This document shows, piece after piece, positions 17,285 through 28,111 of a stretch of DNA of 64,000 nucleotides. The notes below the pieces were generated by a model. The model had not been told where the DNA came from. It was given only the letters and a program-made list of their open reading frames with translations, and did not search any database. Source of the DNA: Micromonospora sp. WMMD1082. Lineage in GTDB: Bacteria > Actinomycetota > Actinomycetes > Mycobacteriales > Micromonosporaceae. Position 1 is the stretch's first letter. Every line of letters starts with the position of its first letter. The stretch lies in the NCBI RefSeq assembly GCF_029626175.1, contig NZ_JARUBM010000002.1, positions 3,737,001 through 3,801,000 on the forward strand. Reading direction: 5' to 3'. Made by a program: the position numbers and the translations under genes.

Positions 17285-18694
17285 CTATCGGCGATCCACC
17301 GCGTACGGGATCACCGTGCGTCGGTTCTCGTCGATGAGCAGGCGGCCGGCGGCGGGTGGCCGGGCGCGTTGGGCGCAGTCGCGGCGTTCGCAGATGCGGC
17401 AGCCCAGGCCGATCGGGGTGGCGGTGCGGGGATCGTCCAGTGCGAGGCCGTCGCTGTAGACGAGCCGGTGGGCGTGGCGGAGTTCGCAGCCGAGGGCGAC
17501 GGCGAAGGTGCTGCGCGGGCTGCGGTGACCGCGCCCGCCGTGGGTGACGGTACGGGCCAGCCAGAAGTAGCGTTTGCCGTCCGGCATCTCGGCGACCTGG
17601 GTGAGGATCCGCCCGGGCGCGGCGAACGCCTCGTAGATGATCCACAGTGGGCAGGTGCCGCCGAGGCGGGAGAAGTGGAAGTCGGTGGCGGACTGCCGTT
17701 TGGAGATGTTGCCGGCGCGGTCGACGCGTAGGAAGGAGAACGGTACGCCACGCAGTGTGGGCCGTTGCAGTGTGCTGAGCCGGTGGCAGGCGGTCTCGAA
17801 GCTGACGCCGTAGTGCCCGGCGAGCAGTTCGACGTCGTAGCGCAGTTCCTCTGCCCGGGCGTGGAAGTCGCCGTAGGGCATGAGCAGCGCGCCGGCGTAG
17901 TAGTTGCCGAGGCCGATGCGCGCCAGGGCGGCGGCCGGCGGCGGCCCGAGATCGGCGGCCAGTTCGCTGATCAGGTGCCCGTGTTCGAGGAACGCCAGCT
18001 GGGTGGCCAGCTGGAACGCGCGTTGGCCGTCGGTGTAGTTGGCAGCCAGGTAGAGCACCCGGCTGGCCGGGTCGAACCGGCGTGATTCGCCGGTGGCGGG
18101 GGGAGCCGTGACGACCACCCGGACGCCGTGCTGATCGAGCAGGTATTCGCTGAGCGCCTCGGCCGTTCGGGCGGGCGTCAGCCGCAGGTGGTTGGCGAGC
18201 AGTTCGGCGGCGGTGTCCAGCGGATCGAAGTGGTTGTAGTGCGCGTAGAAGAAGTCCCGTACGGCGTCGTGTGGTTCACCGAGCACCGGTGGGACGTCGG
18301 TCGGCCCGGCGAGGGCAGCGACGCGCCCGGCGGCGTCCTGGTAACGCTGGTGCAGGGCGACCAGGGCGCGGGCGACGGCCGGATAGTCGCGGACGAGTTC
18401 GAGAACCTCCGTCGCGTCGACCGGCGTGCCGCTGGCTTCGTCGGCCAGGGCGGTACGCACGTCGGCGCTGAGTCGCTCCGCGTCGGTGTCGGCGAAGTAT
18501 TCCGGGTCGACGCCGAGTACCTGGGCTAGGCGCAACAGGATCGTGGCGGTGAGGGTGCGCTGGTTGTTCTCGATCTGGTTCAGGTAGCTGGTGGAGATGT
18601 CCAGGCGGCGGGCGAGGTCGGCCTGGGTGAGGCCGTGCTCGCGGCGCAGCCGGCGCAGCTTGGCGTGCGCGTAGAGCTTCTTCCCGCTGGCCAC
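17285..18694 (-). CDS. RamB/PrpR-type regulator (XRE HTH plus short-chain-acyl sensing domains)
   Basis: The protein has 469 aa. An XRE helix-turn-helix sits at about 10-65 ([29 protein letters not shown]). The middle contains an IrrE/ImmA-like region, and the C terminus has [13 protein letters not shown], a cysteine cluster typical of the RamB/PrpR family, whose mycobacterial member binds an Fe-S cluster. GTG 18694 behind GGGAGG is chosen; a longer start would run through the operator. It is divergent from prpDBC, as in other actinobacteria, where it activates methylcitrate genes on propionyl-CoA. Confidence 0.88.
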   Translation of the reverse strand: MASGKKLYAHAKLRRLRREHGLTQADLARRLDISTSYLNQIENNQRTLTATILLRLAQVLGVDPEYFADTDAERLSADVRTALADEASGTPVDATEVLELVRDYPAVARALVALHQRYQDAAGRVAALAGPTDVPPVLGEPHDAVRDFFYAHYNHFDPLDTAAELLANHLRLTPARTAEALSEYLLDQHGVRVVVTAPPATGESRRFDPASRVLYLAANYTDGQRAFQLATQLAFLEHGHLISELAADLGPPPAAALARIGLGNYYAGALLMPYGDFHARAEELRYDVELLAGHYGVSFETACHRLSTLQRPTLRGVPFSFLRVDRAGNISKRQSATDFHFSRLGGTCPLWIIYEAFAAPGRILTQVAEMPDGKRYFWLARTVTHGGRGHRSPRSTFAVALGCELRHAHRLVYSDGLALDDPRTATPIGLGCRICERRDCAQRARPPAAGRLLIDENRRTVIPYAVDRR

Positions 18695-18734
18695 CCGCTG
18701 CCTCCCGCCCGCCACACTCGATGCGAATATAACA

Positions 18735-18759
18735 CTTGCAAAGTTTGCAACATTTGCAG
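18735..18759. promoter_or_regulatory. RamB/PrpR-type operator
   Basis: CTTGCAAAGTTTGCAAC at 18735-18751 is an almost perfect inverted repeat of TTTGCAA half-sites, with a third half-site ATTTGCAG just after it. RamB boxes in corynebacteria have TTTGCAAA cores. Its place between the regulator and prpD fits binding that controls both. Confidence 0.8.
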
Positions 18760-18836
18760 TTCTGCTGGTGCCGGGGTGGAAAGTACGCATCTTCCGGGCC
18801 TCGACGTGGACCATCCGGGCGCGTGAGCCTGACGGG

Positions 18837-20396
18837 GTGACCGCCGAGCCCGAGGAGTCCCCGTTGATCGATCACCTCGTACGCGTATCGCCCAGCGCGC
18901 AGCGACTGCCCCGCGACCGGCAACTCGCCTGGGCGTTGGCCGAACTGGCCACCGCGAGTGCCCCCCTCGACGCCGACGCGGCGGCGATGGTCGCCAACCG
19001 GGTGATCGACAACGCCGCGGTGGCGATGGCCTCGCTGTCGCGGCGTCCGGTGTCGGTGGCCCGCGCACAGGCCCGACCACACACCGCGGCGCCCGGCGCC
19101 TCGATCTTCGGCGCTGACCCCACCGTTCGGGTGTCGCCGGAGTGGGCGGCCTGGGCCAACGGCACAGCCGTACGTGAGCTGGACTTCCACGACACCTACC
19201 TGGCGGCCGACTACTCCCACCCGGGAGACAACATCCCGCCGCTGCTCGCGGTCGCCCAGCACACCGGCGCCAGCGGCGCGGACCTGCTGCGGGGCCTGCT
19301 GGTCGCCTACGAGGTGCACGTGGCCCTGGTGACCGGCATCTGCCTGCACAAGCACAAGATCGACCACGTGGCGCACCTGAGCGCGGCGACCGCCTGCGGC
19401 CTGGGCGCACTGCTGCGCCTGCCCACCGAGGTGGTCTACCAGGCCATCGGCCAGGCCGTGCACACCACCACGGCCACCCGGCAGTCCCGCAAGGGCGAGA
19501 TCTCCTCGTGGAAGGCGTTCGCCCCCGCGTTCGCCGGTAAGGCGGCGATCGAGGCCGTCGACCGCGCGATGCGGGGTGAGGGTGCGCCGGCGCCCATCTA
19601 CGAGGGTGAGGACGGCGTCATCGCCTGGCTGCTGGACGGGCCCGATGCGGCGTACACGGTGCCGCTGCCGGCACCCGGCGAGCCGCTGCGCGGCATCCTG
19701 CGCACCTACACCAAGGAACACTCCGCCGAGTACCAGGCCCAGGCACTGATCGACCTCGCCCGCGCGATGCGGGACAAGCTGCCCGGCATCGACACCGCCG
19801 CGGGCGTGGACCGGATCGGTTCGGTCGTGTTGCACACCAGCCACCACACCCACCACGTGATCGGTTCCGGGGCCAACGACCCGCAGAAGTACGACCCGAC
19901 CGCCAGCCGGGAGACGCTGGACCACTCCATCCCCTACATCCTGGCCGTGGCGTTGCAGGACGGCGCCTGGCATCACGTCCGCTCCTACGATCCGCAGCGA
20001 GCCGGCCGACCCGACACCGTCGCCCTGTGGGGCAAGATCACCACGGTCGAGGACCCGGAGTGGACCCGCCGCTACCACAGCCCGGATCCGGCGGAGAAGG
20101 CGTTCGGTGGCCGACTGGTGATCACCCTCACCGACGGCACCGTGCTGGAGGACTCCCTCGCCCTGGCCGACGCCCACCCGGACGGTGCACGGCCCTTCGA
20201 CCGTCCGGCGTACGCGCGTAAGTTCACCACTCTCGCCGACGGCGTCGTCTCCGCCGACGCCCAGCAGGAGTTCCTGGACGCCGCCACCCGCCTCGCCGAG
20301 CTCACCCCACGGGAACTGCCGGCGTTGTTCCCCACGGTCGACCACACGACGATCGCGCGCGCCGACGCCGCCCTGCCGGGAGGGATCTTCCGATGA
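18837..20396 (+). CDS. prpD: 2-methylcitrate dehydratase
   Basis: The protein has 519 aa, of MmgE/PrpD type: [24 protein letters not shown] and [16 protein letters not shown] are family blocks. It dehydrates 2-methylcitrate to 2-methylaconitate in the cytosolic propionyl-CoA pathway. It is the first gene of prpDBC and overlaps prpB by 4 nt. GTG 18837 is taken as start because family similarity begins shortly after; the ribosome site is weak. Confidence 0.92.
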   Translation: MTAEPEESPLIDHLVRVSPSAQRLPRDRQLAWALAELATASAPLDADAAAMVANRVIDNAAVAMASLSRRPVSVARAQARPHTAAPGASIFGADPTVRVSPEWAAWANGTAVRELDFHDTYLAADYSHPGDNIPPLLAVAQHTGASGADLLRGLLVAYEVHVALVTGICLHKHKIDHVAHLSAATACGLGALLRLPTEVVYQAIGQAVHTTTATRQSRKGEISSWKAFAPAFAGKAAIEAVDRAMRGEGAPAPIYEGEDGVIAWLLDGPDAAYTVPLPAPGEPLRGILRTYTKEHSAEYQAQALIDLARAMRDKLPGIDTAAGVDRIGSVVLHTSHHTHHVIGSGANDPQKYDPTASRETLDHSIPYILAVALQDGAWHHVRSYDPQRAGRPDTVALWGKITTVEDPEWTRRYHSPDPAEKAFGGRLVITLTDGTVLEDSLALADAHPDGARPFDRPAYARKFTTLADGVVSADAQQEFLDAATRLAELTPRELPALFPTVDHTTIARADAALPGGIFR

Positions 20397-21304
20397 CCTA
20401 CCTTTACGCCCGTACCAGCGTGACCACCAAACGCGCGGCACTGCGCGCCGGTCTCGCCAGCGGCGAGTTGCTTCGGCTGCCCGGTGCGTTCAATCCGCTG
20501 ACCGCTCGGCTGGTCCAGCAGACCGGGTTCGAGGGGGTGTACGTCTCCGGTGGTGCGTTGTCCGCAGCCGCCGGGCTGCCGGACATCGGGTTGACCACGC
20601 TGAGCGAGGTCACCGGCTGGGCTGCGGATATCGCCGCGAGCACCGATCTGCCGGCGTTGGTCGACGCCGACACCGGTTTCGGTGAACCACTGAACGTGGC
20701 CCGCACCATCCAGCGGTTGGAGGACGCCGGGCTGGCCGGCTGCCACCTGGAGGACCAGGTCAACCCGAAACGCTGCGGACACCTCGACGGCAAGGCGCTC
20801 ATCCCGACGCAGGACATGGTGCACCGGCTGCGCGGCGCCGTAGCCGCGCGCCGCGACCCCGACTACCTGATCATGGCGCGGACCGACGCCCGGGGTGTCG
20901 AGGGCCTGGACGGTGCGATCGAGCGGGCGAAGGCGTACGTCGACGCCGGGGCGGACGCGATCTTCCCGGAGGCGCTCGCCGACGAAGCGGAGTTCGCCGC
21001 CTTCCGGTCCGCCGTCGACGTGCCGCTGCTGGCCAACATGACAGAGTTCGGCAAGGGCCCGACCCTCGACGTCGACCAGCTCCGCAACCTCGGCTACAAC
21101 CTGGTCATCTACCCCGTCACCACACTGCGTCTGGCGATGGGCGCGGTCGAGGCCGGCCTGCGCCGGCTCGCCGCCGACGGCACCGCCACCGGACTGCTCG
21201 GGGCGATGATGACCCGTTCCCGGCTCTACGAGGTCATCGACTACGACGAGTACAGCCGCCTCGACGCCGACATCGCCGGGTTCACCCTGCCGCCCGACGC
21301 CTGA
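20393..21304 (+). CDS. prpB: Methylisocitrate lyase
   Basis: The protein has 303 aa, of the isocitrate lyase/PEP mutase family. [20 protein letters not shown] (metal-binding Asp), [16 protein letters not shown] with the catalytic KRCG loop, and MARTDAR are present. It cleaves 2-methylisocitrate to pyruvate and succinate, the last step of the cycle. Its start overlaps prpD by 4 nt. Confidence 0.95.
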   Translation: MTYLYARTSVTTKRAALRAGLASGELLRLPGAFNPLTARLVQQTGFEGVYVSGGALSAAAGLPDIGLTTLSEVTGWAADIAASTDLPALVDADTGFGEPLNVARTIQRLEDAGLAGCHLEDQVNPKRCGHLDGKALIPTQDMVHRLRGAVAARRDPDYLIMARTDARGVEGLDGAIERAKAYVDAGADAIFPEALADEAEFAAFRSAVDVPLLANMTEFGKGPTLDVDQLRNLGYNLVIYPVTTLRLAMGAVEAGLRRLAADGTATGLLGAMMTRSRLYEVIDYDEYSRLDADIAGFTLPPDA

Positions 21305-21351
21305 CGTTCGCGCACGCCCACGACTCACCCCGAAGCACGGAGGACGACACC

Positions 21352-22473
21352 GTGAGCACCAACATCCATCGCGGCCTGGCCGGCGTCGTGGTCGACACCA
21401 CCGCCATCTCCGCCGTGATCAGCGAGACCAACTCGCTGACCTACGGCGGCTACGCCGTGCAGGACCTGGCCGCCTCCCGTACCTGGGAGGAGGTGGCCTA
21501 CCTGCTGTGGCACGGCGACCTGCCCGACGCCACCCAACTGGCCGACTTCCGCGCCGCCGAGGCCGCCCAGCGGTCACTGGACCGCACCGGACAGGAACTG
21601 TTGCGCAAGCTTCCCGAGACCTGCCACCCGATGGACGTGCTCCGCACCGCGGTTTCCTACCTCGGCGCCCAGGACCCGACCGAGGACCGGTCCGACCCGG
21701 CGGCCAACTACGCCAAGGCGCTGTCGCTGTTCGCCAAGCTGCCCACCGTCGTCGCCCTCGACCTGCGTCGTCGCCGTGGGCAGGACCCGATCCCGCCCGA
21801 CCCGACCCTCGGTTACGCGGAGACCTTCTTCCGGATGTGCTTCGGCGAGGTGCCATCGGCCGACATGGTGCGCGCCTTCGAGACCACGATGATCCTGTAC
21901 GCCGAACACAGCTTCAACGCCTCCACCTTCGCCGCCCGGGTGATCACCTCAACGCTGTCCGATCTGTACAGCGCGGTCACCGGCGCGATCGGCGCGCTGA
22001 AGGGCCCGCTGCACGGCGGGGCGAACGAAGCGGTCATGCACATGCTCGTCGAGATCGACGACCCGCACCGGGTGGACTCCTGGCTGGACGAGGCCCTCAC
22101 GGCCAAGCGCAAGATCATGGGGTTCGGGCACCGGGTCTACAAGCACGGCGACTCCCGCGTCCCGATCATGCAGGCGGCCCTGGACAAGCTGATCGCCACC
22201 CACGCCGACGACCGGATCCGCCGGCTCGCCGAGGTGTACGCCAGGCTGCAGACCGCGATGCTCGACCGCAAGGGAATCCACCCCAACCTCGACTACCCCT
22301 CCGCACTGGCCTACCACCTGATGGGCTTCGACACCCCCGCCTTCACCCCGATCTTCGTGATGAGTCGGATCACCGGCTGGACCGCGCACATCACCGAGCA
22401 ACTCGGCGCCAACGTGCTCATCCGCCCGCTGAGCGCCTACACCGGTCCACAACAGCGTCCCGTGCCGGCCTAA
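21352..22473 (+). CDS. prpC: 2-methylcitrate synthase/citrate synthase
   Basis: The protein has 373 aa. Citrate synthase blocks are present: SLTYGGYAVQDLA, GPLHGGANEAVM with the catalytic His, MGFGHRVYKHGDSR with the second His and substrate Arg, and the C-terminal Asp region (MGFDTPAFTP). Length and context with prpD and prpB favour condensation of propionyl-CoA with oxaloacetate. GTG 21352 follows GGAGG. Confidence 0.93.
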   Translation: MSTNIHRGLAGVVVDTTAISAVISETNSLTYGGYAVQDLAASRTWEEVAYLLWHGDLPDATQLADFRAAEAAQRSLDRTGQELLRKLPETCHPMDVLRTAVSYLGAQDPTEDRSDPAANYAKALSLFAKLPTVVALDLRRRRGQDPIPPDPTLGYAETFFRMCFGEVPSADMVRAFETTMILYAEHSFNASTFAARVITSTLSDLYSAVTGAIGALKGPLHGGANEAVMHMLVEIDDPHRVDSWLDEALTAKRKIMGFGHRVYKHGDSRVPIMQAALDKLIATHADDRIRRLAEVYARLQTAMLDRKGIHPNLDYPSALAYHLMGFDTPAFTPIFVMSRITGWTAHITEQLGANVLIRPLSAYTGPQQRPVPA

Positions 22474-22545
22474 CCCACCCCGCGAGGCCCACGACTTCCC
22501 CCGTCCCACCAGGACCACGACGTCCGTTTCCCACCAGGAGACGCC

Positions 22546-24045
22546 ATGGAACAACTCACCCACTTCATCGCCGGCGAACGTGTACCGGGCACCGCCGGAC
22601 GCTTCGGCGACGTGTACGACCCCAGCACGGGACAGGTTGCCCGCCAGGTGCCGATGGCCTCGGTCGAGGAGGTCCACGCCGCGCTGGCCGACGCGGCAGC
22701 CGCACAACCCGGCTGGGCCGCCACCAACCCGCAACGACGCGCCCGCGTCCTGATCCGCTGGCTGGCGCTCATCCAGCAGCGCTCCGGCGACCTCGCCGCG
22801 CTGCTCTCCGCCGAGCATGGCAAGACCATCGCCGACGCCCACGGCGACATCCAGCGCGGACTGGAGGTGGTCGAGTTCGCCATCGGCATCCCGCACCTGC
22901 TCAAGGGGGAATACACCGACTCAGCTGGCACCGGCATCGACGTCTACTCGATGCGGCAACCGCTGGGCGTCGTCGCGGGCATCACCCCGTTCAACTTCCC
23001 GGCGATGATCCCGCTATGGCAGGCCGCCCCCGCTCTGGCCTGCGGAAACGCGTTCGTCCTCAAGCCCAGCGAGCGCACCCCGTCGGTGCCGCTGCACCTG
23101 GCCGCGCTGTTTGTCGAGGCTGGCGGCCCGCCCGGGGTGTTCAACGTGGTCAACGGTGACGGCGACGCTGCCGCTCCGTTGCTGACCGACCCGCGGGTAC
23201 AGGCCGTCGGATTCGTCGGCTCGTCGGTGGCCGCGCAACACGTCTACGCCACGTCCACCGCGCACGGCAAGCGCGCGCAGTGCTTCGGAGGCGCGAAGAA
23301 CCACGCCGTGGTGATGCCCGACGCCGACCTGGACCAGGTCGTTGACGCGCTGGTCGGTGCCGCGTACGGCTCCGCCGGGGAACGCTGTATGGCGGTCTCC
23401 GTGGCGGTGCCGGTGGGGGAGGCCACCGCCGACGCGCTCGTCGCCCGTCTCATCGACAGGATCCGCGGTTTGCGGGTCGGTGCCGCACACGACCCGGAGG
23501 CCGACTTCGGACCCCTGGTCACCGACGCCGCCCGCCGCCGGGTCGCCGACCTCATCGCCGCCGGAGTGGCCGAGGGAGCGCAGCTCGTCCTCGACGGCCG
23601 TGGGCACACCGTCGACACGCACCCGGACGGCTTCTATCTCGGGCCGTCGCTCTTCGACCGGGTGACCCCGCAGATGTCGATCTACCGCGAGGAGATCTTC
23701 GGGCCCGTGCTGTGCGTCGCCCGGGCGACGGACTACGAATCGGCGATCCGGTTGTGTGACGAGAATCCCTACGGCAACGGGGTGGCGATCTTCACCCGGG
23801 ACGGTGACACCGCTCGCGACTTCGCCCAGCGGGTGCAGGTCGGCATGGTCGGCGTCAACGTGCCGATCCCGGTGCCGATCGCCTACCACACCTTCGGCGG
23901 CTGGAAGGCGTCCGGCTTCGGCGACCTCAACCAGCACGGTCCGGACTCGATTCGCTTCCACACCCGTACCAAGACCGTCACCTCACGCTGGCTGTCCCAT
24001 GGGGTACGGGACGGGGCCAGCTTCGTCATCCCCACGATGAGCTGA
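22546..24045 (+). CDS. mmsA: CoA-acylating methylmalonate-semialdehyde dehydrogenase
   Basis: The protein has 499 aa, of the aldehyde dehydrogenase fold. GITPFNFPAMIPLW and CFGGAKNHAVVMPDAD are typical of MmsA (usual aldehyde dehydrogenases have ELGG, not a GG-AKN, here). GERCMA carries the catalytic Cys. It converts methylmalonate semialdehyde to propionyl-CoA, linking valine breakdown to the methylcitrate genes just upstream. It starts 72 nt after prpC. Confidence 0.94.
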   Translation: MEQLTHFIAGERVPGTAGRFGDVYDPSTGQVARQVPMASVEEVHAALADAAAAQPGWAATNPQRRARVLIRWLALIQQRSGDLAALLSAEHGKTIADAHGDIQRGLEVVEFAIGIPHLLKGEYTDSAGTGIDVYSMRQPLGVVAGITPFNFPAMIPLWQAAPALACGNAFVLKPSERTPSVPLHLAALFVEAGGPPGVFNVVNGDGDAAAPLLTDPRVQAVGFVGSSVAAQHVYATSTAHGKRAQCFGGAKNHAVVMPDADLDQVVDALVGAAYGSAGERCMAVSVAVPVGEATADALVARLIDRIRGLRVGAAHDPEADFGPLVTDAARRRVADLIAAGVAEGAQLVLDGRGHTVDTHPDGFYLGPSLFDRVTPQMSIYREEIFGPVLCVARATDYESAIRLCDENPYGNGVAIFTRDGDTARDFAQRVQVGMVGVNVPIPVPIAYHTFGGWKASGFGDLNQHGPDSIRFHTRTKTVTSRWLSHGVRDGASFVIPTMS

Positions 24046-24051
24046 GGCGCC

Positions 24052-25197
24052 ATGCAGCTGACCGACGACCAACTGGCGCTGCGTGACACCGTGGCCGACT
24101 TCGCCGCCACCCACCTGGCGCCGCACGCGGTGCGATGGGACCAGGACAAGCACTTCCCGGTCGACGTGCTGCGCAAGGCCGCCGAGCTGGGGCTCGGCGG
24201 GGTGTACGTGCGGGAGTCTCACGGCGGCAGCGGCCTCGGCCGGCGCGACGGTGTCGTCGTCTTTGAGGCACTCGCCACCGGATGCCCGTCGCTGGCCGCC
24301 TACACCTCGATCCACAACATGGTCGCCGCCATGGTCGACCGGCACGGCGGCGAAGCACAGCGGGCCGCCTACCTACCCCGCCTGTGCACGATGGAGATGC
24401 TGGGCTCGTACTGCCTGACCGAGCCCGGGGCCGGCAGCGATGCCGCCGCGATCGGCACCACCGCCCGCCGCGACGGCGACGAGTGGGTGCTCGACGGGGT
24501 GAAGCAGTTCATCTCCGGCGCCGGTGCGGCGGGCCTGTACGTCGTCTTCGCCCGCACCGGCGCGCCCGGCCCCAACGGCATCTCAGCGTTTCTCGTCGAT
24601 GCCGGCATTCCGGGGCTGGCCTTCGGCCCCAACGAAGCGAAGATGGGCTGGAACGCCCAGCCCACCCGGCAAGTGATCCTCGACGGCGTCCGGTTGCCCA
24701 CGACCGCGCTGCTCGGCGCCGAGAACGGCGGCTTCGCGATCGCAATGGCCGCTCTCGACGGTGGACGGCTCAACATCGGTGCGTGTTCCCTCGGCGGCGC
24801 ACAGTACGCCCTGAACCGGGCGAGGAGCTACCTGCGCGACCGGCACGCCTTCGGTGCCCCGCTGGCCCACGCGCAGGCCCTGCGCTTCCGTGTCGCGGAC
24901 GCCCACACACTGCTCGCCGCCGCTCGGCTGTTGCTCCACCAGGCCGCTGACGCGCTCGACAGTGACGCTCCGGACGCCACCGCCAGCTGCGCCATGGCCA
25001 AACGGCTGGCCACCGACACCGGATTCGACGTGGCCAACACCGCCCTCCAACTGCACGGCGGCTACGGCTACCTCAGCGAGACCGGCATCGAAAAGGTCGT
25101 CCGCGACCTGCGCGTCCACCAGATCCTCGAGGGGACCAACGAAATCATGCGGCTGATCATCGCCCGCAGCCTGCTCGACGAACGGAACGCGGCATGA
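24052..25197 (+). CDS. Acyl-CoA dehydrogenase, probable isobutyryl-CoA dehydrogenase
   Basis: The protein has 381 aa. CLTEPGAGSDAA, RDRHAFGAPLAHAQ and the C-terminal QLHGGYGYLSETGIEKVVRD with EGTNEIMR are family signatures; the Glu in EGTNE is the usual catalytic base position. The FAD enzyme oxidises a short branched acyl-CoA. Neighbours for the next three valine steps make isobutyryl-CoA the likely substrate. Confidence 0.9.
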   Translation: MQLTDDQLALRDTVADFAATHLAPHAVRWDQDKHFPVDVLRKAAELGLGGVYVRESHGGSGLGRRDGVVVFEALATGCPSLAAYTSIHNMVAAMVDRHGGEAQRAAYLPRLCTMEMLGSYCLTEPGAGSDAAAIGTTARRDGDEWVLDGVKQFISGAGAAGLYVVFARTGAPGPNGISAFLVDAGIPGLAFGPNEAKMGWNAQPTRQVILDGVRLPTTALLGAENGGFAIAMAALDGGRLNIGACSLGGAQYALNRARSYLRDRHAFGAPLAHAQALRFRVADAHTLLAAARLLLHQAADALDSDAPDATASCAMAKRLATDTGFDVANTALQLHGGYGYLSETGIEKVVRDLRVHQILEGTNEIMRLIIARSLLDERNAA

Positions 25198-26243
25198 GCG
25201 CGCCACCGGTCATCGCCCGGCTGACCGGCCACCTCGGGCACCTGACCCTGAACCGGCCAGCCGCGATCAACGCCCTCACCGCCGAGATGGTCACCATCAT
25301 CCGGCACACCCTGGCACTGTGGGCTGCCTCCGACCGCGTCCGTACCGTCCTGGTCACCGGCGCGGGCGGCCGTGGCCTGTGCGCGGGCGGCGACATCCGT
25401 GCCATCCACGCCGACGCCGTCTCCGGCGGCACCGGCTCACTGGACTTCTGGGCCGACGAGTACCGGCTCAACGCCACCATCGCCGCCTACCCGAAGCCGA
25501 TCGTGGCCTGGATGGACGGACTGGTCATGGGCGGTGGTATCGGTATCTCCGGGCACGCCGCGCTGCGGGTGGTGACGCAGCGGTCCCGGCTTGCCATGCC
25601 CGAGGTGGGCATCGGCTTCCACCCCGACGTCGGCGGATCGTGGCTGCTCTCTCACGCACCCGGCCAACTCGGCACCCACCTCGCCCTCACCGGCACCCCG
25701 ATCGGCGCCGCCGACGCCATCGCCGCTGGTCTCGCCGACCACTACATTCCGTCCGAGCGGCTGCCCTACCTGAGGCTCGCGCTGGCCCGCCGCGACGCCG
25801 CCGGCGCCGTCGCCTCGTTCGCCACCGCACCCCCTGAATCCGACCTCACCGCGGCGCGCGGCTGGATCGACGACTGCTACTCCGGCGACACCATGGACGG
25901 CATCGTCGAGCGACTCGCCCGCCATCCCGACGCCGATGCGCGCGCCGCGGCCGAGACGATCGCTACCCGATCACCCACCTCGCTGGCCGTCACACTCCGC
26001 TCGCTGCGAAGCGCGGCGCGCCTGCCGGACCTGCCCGCAGCGCTGGCCCAGGAGTACCGGCTGTCCGCCGCGCTGCTGCGGCTGCCCGACCTCGCCGAAG
26101 GCATCCGCGCCCAGATCATCGACAAGGATCGGCAACCCCGCTGGCAACCGGCGACCGTCGCCGATGTGCCGCCAGAACTCGTGGACGCCTGTATCGCCCC
26201 GATCGACAACCCGCCGGACCTGCGCGTGGAGGGACAGAAATGA
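25194..26243 (+). CDS. 3-hydroxyisobutyryl-CoA hydrolase-like protein
   Basis: The protein has 349 aa, longer than hydratases and typical for HIBCH. LCAGGDIRAIH, WMDGLVMGGGIGISGHA and MPEVGIGFHPDVGGSWLLS match the HIBCH crotonase subgroup, including the catalytic Glu in PEV and Asp in HPDVG. It releases free 3-hydroxyisobutyrate, the only CoA-free intermediate of valine degradation. It overlaps both neighbours by 4 nt. Confidence 0.92.
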   Translation: MSAPPVIARLTGHLGHLTLNRPAAINALTAEMVTIIRHTLALWAASDRVRTVLVTGAGGRGLCAGGDIRAIHADAVSGGTGSLDFWADEYRLNATIAAYPKPIVAWMDGLVMGGGIGISGHAALRVVTQRSRLAMPEVGIGFHPDVGGSWLLSHAPGQLGTHLALTGTPIGAADAIAAGLADHYIPSERLPYLRLALARRDAAGAVASFATAPPESDLTAARGWIDDCYSGDTMDGIVERLARHPDADARAAAETIATRSPTSLAVTLRSLRSAARLPDLPAALAQEYRLSAALLRLPDLAEGIRAQIIDKDRQPRWQPATVADVPPELVDACIAPIDNPPDLRVEGQK

Positions 26244-27136
26244 TCGCGTTCCTGGGACTGGGCAACATGGGCGGTCCGATGGCCGCCAACCTCGTCACCG
26301 CCGGCCACCAGGTCATCGGATACGACCCGGCACCCACCGCCGTCGAGCGGGTAGCCGCACGCGGCGTCACCGTGGCCGACAGCGCCGCAGCGGCGGTACG
26401 CGGCGCCGACACGGTGATCACGATGCTCCCGACGGGACAACACCTGGCCGAGTGCTACGACACGGTGCTCGACACCGCCGCCCCCGGCGCACTGCTGCTG
26501 GACTGCTCCACCGTCGCCGTCAACGACGCGCAGGCGGTCGCCGCCCGGGCCGCCGAGGCAGGTTTCGCGCCACTGGACGCGCCCGTCTCCGGCGGCGTCG
26601 CCGGTGCCACCGCCGGCACCCTCACCTTCATGGTCGGCGGTGACGCTGCCGCCCTGCAACGAGCCCGCCCGCTGCTGAAGGTGATGGGCTCCCGGATCAT
26701 CCACTGCGGCGCGGCCGGTGCCGGCCAAGCCGCGAAGATCTGCAACAACATGGTGCTCGGGATCTCCATGATCGCAGTGTCCGAGGCATTCCTGCTCGGC
26801 CGGTCGCTGGGCCTGAACGACCAAGCGTTGTTCGACGTGGCGTCGACCTCGTCGGCCCAGTGCTGGGCGTTGACCAGCTACTGCCCGGTGCCCGGACCGG
26901 TGCCAACCAGCCCGGCCAACCGCGGCTACGAGGGCGGCTTCTCCGCCGTGCTGATGCGCAAGGACCTCCACCTGGCGCAGACCAGCGCAGCGCGAACCGA
27001 CGTCGACACCCCGCTCGGGGCCGCTGCCGCCGCCCTCTACGACCAGTTCGTCGCCGCAGGCAACGGCGAACTGGACTTCTCCGCGATCATCACCGCCCTC
27101 GCCACCCACCCGCGCACCCCGGAGGCAGCCTCATGA
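26240..27136 (+). CDS. mmsB: 3-hydroxyisobutyrate dehydrogenase
   Basis: The protein has 298 aa. It starts with [15 protein letters not shown] (NAD-binding GxGxxG plus family signature), then [22 protein letters not shown] (substrate motif) and [12 protein letters not shown] with the catalytic Lys. It oxidises 3-hydroxyisobutyrate to methylmalonate semialdehyde, the substrate of MmsA in the same operon. Start and stop overlap the neighbouring genes. Confidence 0.95.
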   Translation: MIAFLGLGNMGGPMAANLVTAGHQVIGYDPAPTAVERVAARGVTVADSAAAAVRGADTVITMLPTGQHLAECYDTVLDTAAPGALLLDCSTVAVNDAQAVAARAAEAGFAPLDAPVSGGVAGATAGTLTFMVGGDAAALQRARPLLKVMGSRIIHCGAAGAGQAAKICNNMVLGISMIAVSEAFLLGRSLGLNDQALFDVASTSSAQCWALTSYCPVPGPVPTSPANRGYEGGFSAVLMRKDLHLAQTSAARTDVDTPLGAAAAALYDQFVAAGNGELDFSAIITALATHPRTPEAAS

Positions 27137-27912
27137 CCGACGAGCACACCATCGTGGTCGACATCGACCACCCCGGCGTCGCGGTGATCACCCTGAACCG
27201 CCCGCACGCGCTCAACGCCCTGTCGCTTCAGGTCATGCGGGACCTGACCGCAGCCGCCGCATCGCTGGACGCCGACCCCACCGTCAAGGCCATCGTCATC
27301 ACCGGCTCGGCCAAGGCGTTCGCCGCCGGCGCCGATATCAAGGAAATGGCCGACCGCACCTACAGCGAGATGTACGCCGCCGACTGGTTCGGCGGATGGT
27401 CGGCACTGAGCGCCGTACGCACCCCGCTGATCGCCGCCGTCGCCGGCTACGCACTCGGCGGAGGCTGCGAACTGGCGATGATGTGCGACATCCTCATCGC
27501 CGCCGACACCGCACGCTTCGGCCAACCGGAGATCACCCTCGGCGTGATCCCCGGAATGGGCGGATCACAACGCCTGACCCGGGCCATCGGCAAAGCCAAG
27601 GCCATGGATCTCTGCCTGACCGGGCGGGCGATCACCGCCGACGAGGCCGAACGCGCCGGCCTGGTCTCCCGCGTCGTTCCCGCCGAACAACTACTCGAAC
27701 AGGCACTCCAGGTCGCCACGCGGATCGCCAGCATGTCCGCGCCAGCCGCCCGCATGGTCAAGGAAGCGGTCAACCGCTCCTTCGAAGTCACCCTGGCCGA
27801 AGGCCTGCTGCACGAGCGACGGCTGTTCCACGCCACCTTCGCCACCGACGACCAGACCGAGGGCATGGCCGCCTTCATCGCCAAACGCCCGCCACTGTTC
27901 ACAGATCGGTAG
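27133..27912 (+). CDS. Enoyl-CoA hydratase, probable methacrylyl-CoA hydratase
   Basis: The protein has 259 aa. [36 protein letters not shown] and [16 protein letters not shown] carry both catalytic Glu residues of true hydratases. In this operon it should add water to methacrylyl-CoA in valine degradation. ATG 27133 overlaps the mmsB stop. It is the last gene of the run, with about 200 nt of convergent spacer after it. Confidence 0.93.
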   Translation: MTDEHTIVVDIDHPGVAVITLNRPHALNALSLQVMRDLTAAAASLDADPTVKAIVITGSAKAFAAGADIKEMADRTYSEMYAADWFGGWSALSAVRTPLIAAVAGYALGGGCELAMMCDILIAADTARFGQPEITLGVIPGMGGSQRLTRAIGKAKAMDLCLTGRAITADEAERAGLVSRVVPAEQLLEQALQVATRIASMSAPAARMVKEAVNRSFEVTLAEGLLHERRLFHATFATDDQTEGMAAFIAKRPPLFTDR

Positions 27913-28111
27913 CTAGGTGGCCATCCGCCTCTGAGCGAGAGCCGGCGCCTCTCGTCACCTGTCGCTGCTGGTCAGCGAGGACGCGATCCGTTGGTGAGCC
28001 ACTTGGTGGACACCGTCTCCACGGCGCTGTAAGCCAACATGCCGATGCCGGCGTCCCCGAGGAGTTGGGCCCGCGCCGAGTGGGAACCCGAGCCGGGTCC
28101 GATGGCGGCGT

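Noticed and set aside
18276..20441. Minus-strand frame of 721 codons opposite prpD
   Set aside because: Composition is a GC-rich antisense shadow; prpD and the regulator explain the region fully.
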